Shown here: one piece after another, positions 1 through 5,301 of the stretch
Layout of the letters: every line of letters begins with the position of its first letter
Position numbering within the stretch: position 1 is the stretch's first letter
Assembly: GCA_020849935.1 (NCBI GenBank)
Contig: JADZFJ010000301.1
Location: 1-5,301, forward strand
Length of the DNA stretch: 5,301 nt
Source: Crocinitomix sp.
GTDB taxonomy: Bacteria; Bacteroidota; Bacteroidia; Flavobacteriales_D; Crocinitomicaceae
Direction: 5' to 3'
Program-made: the position numbers and the translations under genes
Notes under the pieces: model-generated
Database searches by the model: none
What the model saw: the letters and a program-made list of their open reading frames with translations, nothing else
What the model was told of the DNA's origin: nothing

Positions 1-1
1 A

Positions 2-2053
2 TCAACTGGTGCCACCGTCCACATGGTCTCTTTCTAACGAAGGATTTCCCATAAAGGTGGCGTATTTCAAACCAGCCATTTCTGCGGTAAATACACCCAA
101 ATAAAAATTACTTCCACTGGTGGTAGATTGATAGGCGTCACCAGTCACCGGAAAACCTGAAGTGGTGCTGCCATCTGCTGTATTGGTATTTCCTCCCCAG
201 CCTGCCACATAAATTTCATAACAATCACTCACTAAAAAAGCAGTCGGAGAAATTTCTGCCACCCCAGTTCCTGCACCAAAAACCGACGACCAGACGGTGC
301 TTGTCAGGTTATTTGCAATTTTATGAATGAATTGACCGCTGTTAGGATTGATGTAACATGAGCCAGAAATTGGATACGGACCGCTTGATTGTCCATACAC
401 ATAAACAAAATCATCAATATCAAGGTCTACCATATAGGCTTGATCATAATCACTTGTCCCTAAATAAGTAGCTTCGGCTGTGTATGCTGGCGCAGTAAAT
501 TTCATGAGATAGCCATCTACAGAACCTCCCAAATAACTTGGATTAATTTTACCCGCCGTATTTGGTAAACCTGCTCCTGTGGTTCCTCCAACCACAAAAA
601 TATCTCCAATCGAAGATACTTTAATTGAATTCCCTGTTTCATTTCCAGGCCCACCAATATAGGTACTCCAAAGTAAGCTAGATAGGTTTGAATTAAATTT
701 GGCGGCAACCGCATCTTTACTACCTCCTAGAATCATGTCAAATCCACCAACAACCGGAAAATCAGCCGAAGTTGTGGTAGACGTTACATAAACGTTTGAT
801 GCCGCATCCAAAAATACTTCACCCCTTAATTGATCTCCGTAATTATAAACAATTGCGCCAGATTCGGAGATTCCATCAAAATTAGAGCCCCCCAAATACG
901 TTCCACCTAAAATCGCATTTCCCGCTGGGGCGAGTTTAACCACAAAAATATCTGCGCCTGCCAAAAAATTGATACCGTCAATCATTGCTCCCCCACCAAG
1001 ATTATTATCTGCCTGATAAGGGGTTACCCCCACTGGGAAATCACTTGACGACGTTGCCCCCATGATATAAAGTTCGTTAGCGTCATTTACGATTAAACTA
1101 TGTGGGGTTTCACTTCTTCCTCCGCCTATAAACGTTGAAAAGATAATGTCGCTTCCTGTTTCGTTGAATTTGGTGATACCTATATCCACGGCTCCTCCAT
1201 TAAAGGTATTGTCAAAAGCACCCACAGTTAGCGGATAACCAGAGCCAAACACAATTCCTCCCCCAATTAAATTTCCAAAGGCATCAGGGCAAGCAGTCAT
1301 TCCCCAATTGTCGGAAGTAGCGCCAGTAAAGGATGAAAACTTTAAATCGGGATCAATAATTAGTGGCTTGGTAGCATCATATCCCTTTGGGAAAACAAAA
1401 GACATTACATTGCCAATTAATTGATATTCACACTCAACTTTTACTTTTAATGCACCAATTTCTTGGTAAGCAAAAGGTTTTTTTTCGGTGATTGTGCCTA
1501 AAGAGGTCGTAATGACAAGCTCACCGTCGACAATTTCTAATTTATCTTGCCCACTATAACTTACTTTAAAATCGGCTGGTGAACCACCCGGAAGGACAAT
1601 TACATCGTACTTTAAGGTTGAACTATGTTCATACATCCTTAAATTTATTCGATTGTAAAGAGAAACATATTTTATTTCGTTGAACGCGTAGCTGTTTTTA
1701 ACCCAAGTACTTGGATCATTGCTTAAAAAATAGTTTTCGTAAAAAGGCGAAGGTTGCAATTCTTCGAAAGTCGGAATGTTTGCACCGATAAACGTTGTTT
1801 TAACCACATGATTTTTAATCACTTCTGGCTCATCTATATGCCCATGCCCATGATCGTAATGATCTCCCTCTGTTGTAAAACTATATGTAAAACCTGTTGA
1901 TTCTAAAAAAAGTTTGCCTCCTGGAATGCCAATTTGATACTCGATATTCGGATGCCATTGCCCTCTATTTGGTCGCATCCATATCCGATCATCCTGTGCA
2001 AATAGCACAGATGAAGTTAGAATAAAGACATATAGAATTAACCTTTTTAGCAT
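2..2053 (-). CDS. Secreted DUF7948/SBBP beta-propeller protein, apparently truncated
   Basis: The 683-residue product starts at an ATG (2051-2053) with a clear signal peptide: Lys-Arg, a hydrophobic core at residues 5-18, and likely cleavage after Ala19 (FAQ-DD). Residues about 22-235 match the N-terminal domain (DUF7948) that precedes beta-propeller repeats in Bacteroidota surface proteins; they carry a His-rich stretch, HYDHGHGH, at 65-72. From about 237 there are SBBP-type blades, each opening with a strand such as FSTFIGG, GTYLGGS or WSTYIGG (near 237, 304, 381, 461, 526, 586 and 662), followed by a 'YV.G.T.S.DFP' segment and a 'GG.D.FV.KF' segment. Six blades are complete; the seventh ends after about 22 residues at a TGA (positions 2-4). 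Relatives usually go on to PKD-like domains and a type IX secretion C-terminal domain, none of which is present. The role is unknown; such proteins are typically exported and may act in adhesion or gliding. It is a possible pseudogene. The family call is firm and the function is not. Confidence 0.85.
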   Translation of the reverse strand: MLKRLILYVFILTSSVLFAQDDRIWMRPNRGQWHPNIEYQIGIPGGKLFLESTGFTYSFTTEGDHYDHGHGHIDEPEVIKNHVVKTTFIGANIPTFEELQPSPFYENYFLSNDPSTWVKNSYAFNEIKYVSLYNRINLRMYEHSSTLKYDVIVLPGGSPADFKVSYSGQDKLEIVDGELVITTSLGTITEKKPFAYQEIGALKVKVECEYQLIGNVMSFVFPKGYDATKPLIIDPDLKFSSFTGATSDNWGMTACPDAFGNLIGGGIVFGSGYPLTVGAFDNTFNGGAVDIGITKFNETGSDIIFSTFIGGGRSETPHSLIVNDANELYIMGATSSSDFPVGVTPYQADNNLGGGAMIDGINFLAGADIFVVKLAPAGNAILGGTYLGGSNFDGISESGAIVYNYGDQLRGEVFLDAASNVYVTSTTTSADFPVVGGFDMILGGSKDAVAAKFNSNLSSLLWSTYIGGPGNETGNSIKVSSIGDIFVVGGTTGAGLPNTAGKINPSYLGGSVDGYLMKFTAPAYTAEATYLGTSDYDQAYMVDLDIDDFVYVYGQSSGPYPISGSCYINPNSGQFIHKIANNLTSTVWSSVFGAGTGVAEISPTAFLVSDCYEIYVAGWGGNTNTADGSTTSGFPVTGDAYQSTTSGSNFYLGVFTAEMAGLKYATFMGNPSLERDHVDGGTS

Positions 2054-2075
2054 TGTTTATACATCAATCGTTTAG

Positions 2076-2107
2076 CAAAAATTATACCCCTATTTATCGT
2101 ACAAAAA
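2076..2107 (-). promoter_or_regulatory. Probable promoter of the beta-propeller gene
   Basis: Reading the minus strand, TTTTTG (2107-2102) is followed 17 bases later by TAATTTTTG (2084-2076). This resembles the Bacteroidota primary sigma factor promoter (-33 TTTG, -7 TAnnTTTG), except that the -7 element has one extra base between TA and TTTG. It overlaps a TATAAT-like string. The -7 element ends 22 bases before the ATG at 2053, which leaves a short 5' leader. No strong Shine-Dalgarno site is visible, as is usual in this phylum. This is a pattern match only. Confidence 0.45.
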
Positions 2108-2174
2108 TTAAATCTCGATTCAAAGACTTAAAGATACCATAATTTTAGTATAAATCAGTGCTTTACAGCTTTAA

Positions 2175-2199
2175 AAATGATATACGATGATAATCATTT
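2175..2199. promoter_or_regulatory. Fur-box-like palindrome
   Basis: The segment 2188-2198 reads TGATAATCATT, identical to the central 11 bases of the classical 19-base Fur box; matches outside this core are poor (about 13 of 19 overall). A second layer of symmetry exists, because AAATGAT (2175-2181) and ATCATTT (2193-2199) form a perfect 7-bp inverted repeat. The site lies about 70 bases upstream of the candidate -33 element of the beta-propeller gene, far for a simple repressor site. AT-rich palindromes arise easily by chance, so an iron-regulation role is a guess. Confidence 0.2.
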
Positions 2200-2232
2200 A
2201 TTGTTCTGCTTTCTTAAGACGAATTTTAAGGT

Positions 2233-2262
2233 AAAATAGTTTGCTCGAAATGAAACTATTTT
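2233..2262. repeat. Perfect 10-bp inverted repeat
   Basis: AAAATAGTTT (2233-2242) and AAACTATTTT (2253-2262) are exact reverse complements separated by a 10-base loop. The stem has one G-C pair, so the RNA hairpin would be weak. It could be a backup or bidirectional terminator for the lipoprotein transcript, or a protein-binding site upstream of the beta-propeller gene. The repeat is seen directly; the role is not determined. Confidence 0.5.
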
Positions 2263-2292
2263 CAGTTAATTCTTGGATTTTCAAAATTTTAG

Positions 2293-2327
2293 AAAAAAGA
2301 CCACCAAATTTCGAATGGAAGTTGGTG
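2293..2327 (-). terminator. Candidate intrinsic terminator after the lipoprotein gene
   Basis: On the minus strand, CACCAA (2327-2322) pairs with TTGGTG (2307-2302) across a 14-base loop that contains a further TTC/GAA pairing. Three bases after the stem comes a run of six T (2298-2293). It lies about 40 bases past the lipoprotein stop and could end the transcript of the polyprenyl synthase and lipoprotein genes. The stem is short for a strong terminator. A second, weaker structure, A6-TCGG-T6 (2366-2351), overlaps the stop codon itself and may contribute. Confidence 0.45.
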
Positions 2328-2364
2328 CCGTTAATTTTAGAGATGGGTTGAAAAAACCGATTTT

Positions 2365-2781
2365 TTAATAATTTTCTTCAGAAACTAACAAACCAGCTTC
2401 ATCGAAAAACCTCCAATTTCCTGATTTCTCATCGTCTTTATATTCACCTATATAACGAATTTTACCATTCGGAAAAAACGTCACCGAGTGTCCATTTTTT
2501 TTCCCATGCACATACATCGACTCGCTCCACTTTGATCCATTTTCATAGTACGATAACCAAAGACCATTTCGAGCGTCAGCATCATCCAAATCTCCTTCAA
2601 CTTTTAATGCGCCACTTTCATAATACTCTTGGTAATCTTTATCACTTAATTTGTTTGGACCATTTTTATTTCCAGTAATTTTTGTCGAATCAGTTGTGCT
2701 GGTGGTAGTTTCTCCATCTTTATTTCCACAGTTCGTGAAAATACTTAAAAAGCAAATGGAGATAAAAAGAATCTTTTTCAT
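2365..2781 (-). CDS. MORN-repeat lipoprotein
   Basis: The 138-residue protein begins MKKILFISICFLSIFTNC, a signal peptide ending in a lipobox-like site with the likely lipidated cysteine at residue 18. Asn just before the cysteine is atypical, but the basic start and hydrophobic core are clear. After a Thr/Ser/Lys-rich linker (about 19-47), the remainder is built from roughly four MORN-2-type repeats: YYESGALKVEGDL (53-65), GLWLSYYENGSKW... (73-97), ...FFPNGKIRYIGEY... (98-121) and a final partial copy ending at 138. Automatic pipelines often call such proteins 'YwqK-family antitoxin', but no toxin partner is present and the signal peptide argues for an envelope protein. The charged residues KDGE soon after the cysteine could act as a surface-export signal of the kind known in Bacteroidota. 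The start lies 4 bases after the stop of the polyprenyl synthase gene, so the two are probably co-transcribed. The precise function is unknown. Confidence 0.85.
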   Translation of the reverse strand: MKKILFISICFLSIFTNCGNKDGETTTSTTDSTKITGNKNGPNKLSDKDYQEYYESGALKVEGDLDDADARNGLWLSYYENGSKWSESMYVHGKKNGHSVTFFPNGKIRYIGEYKDDEKSGNWRFFDEAGLLVSEENY

Positions 2782-2785
2782 AAAA

Positions 2786-3763
2786 TTATTTTTCGCGATA
2801 GACCGTATATTCTACCAAACCAATAAGGGCTTTTTTAGATTCTGAATCCTCTAAATCTTTCAGTAAATCCAACGCCTCATTTTTAATCAAAATCATTTTA
2901 TCGTAGGCATATTTAACGCCTCCCGAAGCAACTACATGTTGAACAGCGATTTTAATTTGTTTGGAATCTTGGTTATGATTTTTGATAATATTAATCAAGG
3001 TACGTTTTAAGGTTGGAGAACAAGTTTTTAAGGTGTAAATCAATGGTAAGGTCATTTTTCGTTCTCGGATGTCATTTCCTGTGGGTTTACCAATTTTTTC
3101 ATCGTTCCCGTAATCAAAAATATCATCTTTGATTTGAAAAGCCACCCCAACTAATTCGCCAAATTTTTTCATTCGTTCAATCAATGCCTCGTCGGTTGAA
3201 ACTGAGGATGCACCAGCGGCGCAACACGAAGCAATCAAGGACGCCGTTTTTTGACGAATAATATCAAAGTAAACTTCTTCAGTAATGTCCAGTTTTCTAG
3301 CCTTTTCAATCTGCAATAATTCACCTTCTGACATTTCTTTCACGGCGTCAGAAACGATTTTAAGTAATTTAAATTGAGACGTATTTACTGACAATAAAAG
3401 TCCTTGCGCCAAAAGATAATCGCCTACCAAAACGGCAATTTTATTTTTCCAGAGCGCATTGACAGAAAATACCCCTCGGCGTTCGTTGGCATCATCCACC
3501 ACATCGTCGTGAACAAGCGAAGCGGTATGTGAAAGTTCAATCAAAGAGGCAGCGGTGTACGTGGCTTCTGTTACCGTTCCATTAATGGCTTTTGCTGTTA
3601 AAAAAACAAACATGGGACGCATTTGTTTGCCTTTTCGTTTGATAACGTAATGGGTGATTTTATCCAAAAGGGCAACATCTGATTTCAGAGAATCTTTGAA
3701 TTTCTGCTCAAACTCAGCCATTTCGACTGCAACATTAGCTTTGATTTCTTTAACTCCGTACAT
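2786..3763 (-). CDS. Long-chain trans-polyprenyl diphosphate synthase
   Basis: The product (325 residues from the ATG at 3761-3763) condenses isopentenyl diphosphate units onto an allylic primer to make a long all-trans chain, here most likely the menaquinone side chain. With Met at 3763 as residue 1, it has the GKQMRP substrate-binding motif (45-50), the first Asp-rich motif DDVVD (86-90), the Lys-Thr region near 172-173 and the second Asp-rich motif DDIFD (213-217), so all catalytic signatures are intact. Small residues Ala and Ser at the fifth and fourth positions before the first Asp-rich motif fit a long-chain product such as IspB's octaprenyl chain; the exact length cannot be read from sequence. 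It is not the cis-type synthase that makes undecaprenyl diphosphate. The frame can be extended to a TTG at 3776-3778, but that would add the unusual MYLCT and overlap the promoter -7 element, so the ATG is preferred. It lies 45 bases after truB and 4 bases before the lipoprotein gene. Confidence 0.93.
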   Translation of the reverse strand: MYGVKEIKANVAVEMAEFEQKFKDSLKSDVALLDKITHYVIKRKGKQMRPMFVFLTAKAINGTVTEATYTAASLIELSHTASLVHDDVVDDANERRGVFSVNALWKNKIAVLVGDYLLAQGLLLSVNTSQFKLLKIVSDAVKEMSEGELLQIEKARKLDITEEVYFDIIRQKTASLIASCCAAGASSVSTDEALIERMKKFGELVGVAFQIKDDIFDYGNDEKIGKPTGNDIRERKMTLPLIYTLKTCSPTLKRTLINIIKNHNQDSKQIKIAVQHVVASGGVKYAYDKMILIKNEALDLLKDLEDSESKKALIGLVEYTVYREK

Positions 3764-3767
3764 GGTA

Positions 3768-3775
3768 CAAAGATA
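3768..3775 (-). promoter_or_regulatory. Exact -7 promoter element of the polyprenyl synthase gene
   Basis: TATCTTTG on the minus strand is an exact match to the Bacteroidota -7 consensus TAnnTTTG. It ends only four bases before the ATG at 3763, so transcription would begin at or next to the start codon. No clear TTTG sits at the expected -33 distance; that region is T-rich (TTACTTTTTA). The site supports the ATG at 3763 as the start and suggests a separate transcript from truB. Confidence 0.55.
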
Positions 3776-3808
3776 CAACGCAAGATTTATTAAAAAGTAA
3801 ATTTTTTT

Positions 3809-4516
3809 TTAAATTACTTGAATATTATCTATGTCCAATAAATTTATCTCACTAATCCACGCATCAACTGTTTTGGCGTCGGTTAATTTAAAATCGCCAA
3901 TCGCTTCGCGACGTAAACTGGAAAGATGCCCTCCGTTGCCTAAATTTTTACCGAAATCATGGGCTATGCTGCGAATATAGGTTCCTTTCGAACAAGTGAT
4001 TTCAAAATGCACCAAAGGCAATTCAATGGAAACAATTTTAAATTCTTGGATCTGAACGAGCTTTGCTTGTAACACAACATCTTTACCGGCGCGCGCCAAA
4101 TCGTAGGCTTTATTTCCGTCAATTTTTTTTGCCGAAAAAATAGGTGGATTTTGCAAGACATCACCCTCCATTTTTTTAGCTTCAGCGTAAATCATTTCCT
4201 CTGTTAAACCATCTAACGAAAATGTGGCATCAATTTGAGTTTCTAAATCATAGGATGGGGTAGTGGCTCCCAATGTAATCGTGCCCGAATACATTTTTGG
4301 CATTCCCATATAATTGTCAATCTCTTTTGTTTTTTTTCCGGTGCATAGAATCAGCAAACCATCGGCAAGCGGGTCAAGCGTTCCAGCATGACCGACCTTG
4401 ATTTTTTTAACCTTTAATTTCCGTTTGATTTCGTACCGCATTTTATTCACGACATCGAAAGAAGTCCAGCCCAATGGCTTATCGACTAAAAGTATTTCTC
4501 CTGCAGCAAAATCCAT
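3809..4516 (-). CDS. truB: tRNA pseudouridine-55 synthase TruB
   Basis: TruB converts uridine 55 in the T-loop of most tRNAs to pseudouridine in the cytoplasm. The 235-residue protein has the N-terminal KPLGWTSFDVV signature (13-23), the catalytic motif GHAGTLDPLADGLL (42-55) with the nucleophile Asp48, the central YSGTITLGATTPSYD stretch (76-90), the PPIFSAKKIDG...AYDLAR segment (124-142), and the GTYIRSIAHDFG...LGNGGHLSSLRREAIGDF block (178-209). It stops at about 235 residues, shorter than E. coli TruB (314), so it lacks most or all of the C-terminal PUA-type extension, as I recall for Bacteroidota members. The ATG (4514-4516) shares one base with the uppP stop codon (TAATG), which points to translational coupling within one operon. 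The stop is followed by an A-tract but no clear terminator. The identification is firm. Confidence 0.97.
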   Translation of the reverse strand: MDFAAGEILLVDKPLGWTSFDVVNKMRYEIKRKLKVKKIKVGHAGTLDPLADGLLILCTGKKTKEIDNYMGMPKMYSGTITLGATTPSYDLETQIDATFSLDGLTEEMIYAEAKKMEGDVLQNPPIFSAKKIDGNKAYDLARAGKDVVLQAKLVQIQEFKIVSIELPLVHFEITCSKGTYIRSIAHDFGKNLGNGGHLSSLRREAIGDFKLTDAKTVDAWISEINLLDIDNIQVI

Positions 4517-5301
4517 TAAACCATTTCCAATTTATAGCCGCATAATAATAAGATCAAAAGAACCGATCCTAACACAATGCGGTAATAGCCAAATGCTTTA
4601 AATCCATATTTTGTCAAAAAGCCAATAAACGATTTAATTGCCAAATAAGCCACAATAAAAGCGGCAATGTTTCCAACAATCAATAACAAAAGTTCGTTAT
4701 TGGAGGAATTTATCAATAATTCTTTGCTGTCCCACATCGACTTAAGTGTGGCGGCGCACATGGTAGGTACAGCTAAAAAAAAGGAAAATTCTGCGGCAGC
4801 TTTTCTGGTTAATTTTTGGGTCAAACCGCCAAAAATGGTAGCGGCAGATCGTGAAACACCAGGAATCATTGCCAAAGCTTGAAAAGTTCCAATTATTAAT
4901 CCTGTTTTATAAGAAACTTCTTCGGTTCCTTCGGTTTCATTTTTGGCAAACCATTTGTCAATAAACAACAAAATTACTCCACCCACCAACAAGGCAATAG
5001 CCACCACCCACACATTTTCCAATAAACTATCCACAGAATCTTTCAACAAGAGCCCTAAAATACCAGTGGGAATAAAAGCAACCGCTAATTTTACATAAAA
5101 ATTAACCCCTTGCAGAAACTTTTTAAAATAAACCACCACCACCGACAGGATAGCCCCAAATTGAATGGCCACGGTAAATAGTTTGGTAAATTCATCCGAA
5201 GCAATTCCCATGGCTTTCGAAGCAATGATCATGTGTCCGGTAGAAGAAACAGGTAAAAACTCAGTTAATCCCTCGATGATTGCAAGGATTAACGCTTCAA
5301 A
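4516..5301 (-). CDS. uppP: Undecaprenyl-diphosphate phosphatase UppP/BacA (5' end missing)
   Basis: UppP dephosphorylates undecaprenyl diphosphate to the monophosphate lipid carrier that is reused for peptidoglycan and other envelope polymers; extra copies give bacitracin resistance in other bacteria. The open frame continues past the internal Met at 5232 to the window edge, giving 261 visible residues that begin [11 protein letters not shown]; family lengths suggest only a handful of N-terminal residues are missing. The first signature, [14 protein letters not shown], is at visible residues 10-23 and carries the conserved glutamates (10 and 14). The second, [14 protein letters not shown], is at 147-160 with the conserved Arg151; Ala replaces the more common Gly after SRS, which I recall as frequent in this phylum. 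Several strongly hydrophobic stretches (about 42-58, 69-86, 97-114, 204-222 and 240-254) fit an integral inner-membrane protein. The TAA stop overlaps the truB start by one base. The family call is firm; the start codon lies outside the window. Confidence 0.97.
   Translation of the reverse strand, partial: FEALILAIIEGLTEFLPVSSTGHMIIASKAMGIASDEFTKLFTVAIQFGAILSVVVVYFKKFLQGVNFYVKLAVAFIPTGILGLLLKDSVDSLLENVWVVAIALLVGGVILLFIDKWFAKNETEGTEEVSYKTGLIIGTFQALAMIPGVSRSAATIFGGLTQKLTRKAAAEFSFFLAVPTMCAATLKSMWDSKELLINSSNNELLLLIVGNIAAFIVAYLAIKSFIGFLTKYGFKAFGYYRIVLGSVLLILLLCGYKLEMV

Larger units (their letters stand above)
2054..2364. other. 311-base intergenic region, no convincing gene
   Basis: This is the only long non-coding stretch, lying between the MORN lipoprotein gene and the beta-propeller gene, both on the minus strand. 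It is strongly AT-rich. It holds a weak A6/T6 hairpin at the lipoprotein stop (2351-2366), a terminator-like hairpin (2293-2327), a perfect 10-bp inverted repeat (2233-2262), a Fur-box-like palindrome (2175-2199) and a candidate promoter (2076-2107). The one short open frame I followed on the plus strand, 20 codons from 2177, has no supporting features. I recognise no tRNA or riboswitch fold. Confidence 0.7.

Noticed and set aside
517..714. 65-codon frame on the minus strand inside the propeller gene
   Set aside because: It lies in another frame of a gene with clear repeat homology and has no recognisable domain; it is an overlapping shadow.
2177..2239. 20-codon frame on the plus strand in the intergenic region, ending in the inverted repeat
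   Set aside because: It has no ribosome-binding site, promoter or recognisable composition, and a frame this short is expected by chance.
2651..2845. 64-codon hydrophobic frame on the plus strand across the lipoprotein/polyprenyl synthase junction
   Set aside because: It is antisense to two well-supported genes; its hydrophobicity reflects the reverse complement of the Thr/Ser/Lys-rich linker and signal peptide, and no promoter is visible.
3764..3778. Extension of the polyprenyl synthase start to a TTG
   Set aside because: The added MYLCT is not typical of the family, and the codons coincide with the -7 promoter element, so the ATG at 3763 is the better start.
3785..3811. A-tract and T-rich run after truB as a terminator
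   Set aside because: Only A-T pairs could form and there is no G-C stem, so it does not look like a working intrinsic terminator; some readthrough into the polyprenyl synthase gene is possible.
3964..4164. 66-codon frame on the minus strand within truB
   Set aside because: It overlaps conserved truB coding sequence in a different frame and has no recognisable domain.
4398..4601. 67-codon frame on the plus strand across the truB start and uppP end
   Set aside because: It is antisense to two conserved genes with no family resemblance or start signal.
4667..4882. 71-codon frame on the plus strand within uppP
   Set aside because: It is antisense to the conserved uppP core, including the PGVSRS motif, so the pattern is explained by the real gene.

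Overview
This AT-rich window looks like a chromosomal fragment from the phylum Bacteroidota, most likely the order Flavobacteriales. The grounds are a DUF7948/SBBP-type secreted beta-propeller protein with a typical 'FAQ' signal-peptide end, a Bacteroidota-style lipoprotein, promoters resembling the Bacteroidota -33 TTTG / -7 TAnnTTTG consensus instead of strong Shine-Dalgarno sites, and an uppP-truB gene pair. This placement rests on recalled family features, not on a search. All five genes lie on the minus strand, so transcription runs from right to left.

In transcription order: (1) uppP (undecaprenyl-diphosphate phosphatase) enters from the right edge without its first few codons. It overlaps by one base the start of (2) truB (tRNA pseudouridine-55 synthase), so the two are probably translationally coupled. 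A 45-base gap follows, with a near-consensus promoter so close to the next ATG that the mRNA may be leaderless. (3) A trans-type long-chain polyprenyl diphosphate synthase comes next, probably making the side chain of menaquinone, and four bases later (4) a 138-residue lipoprotein with MORN-type repeats, presumably in the same transcript. A 311-base intergenic region then holds hairpins with T-tracts, a 10-bp inverted repeat, a Fur-box-like palindrome and a promoter. (5) Last is a large secreted beta-propeller protein whose reading frame stops at the left edge of the window.

The genes are mostly ordinary housekeeping: lipid-carrier recycling for the cell wall, tRNA modification and isoprenoid chain elongation. 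The item most worth a second look is gene 5. Its stop codon falls inside what should be the seventh blade of the propeller, exactly where relatives (as I remember them) continue with Arg-Phe-Asp after His-Val-Asp-Gly-Gly-Thr-Ser. The gene is therefore probably truncated by a nonsense mutation or affected by a sequence error, and it lacks the downstream domains and the C-terminal secretion signal. I see no convincing undescribed multi-gene system, mobile element, CRISPR array or RNA gene.
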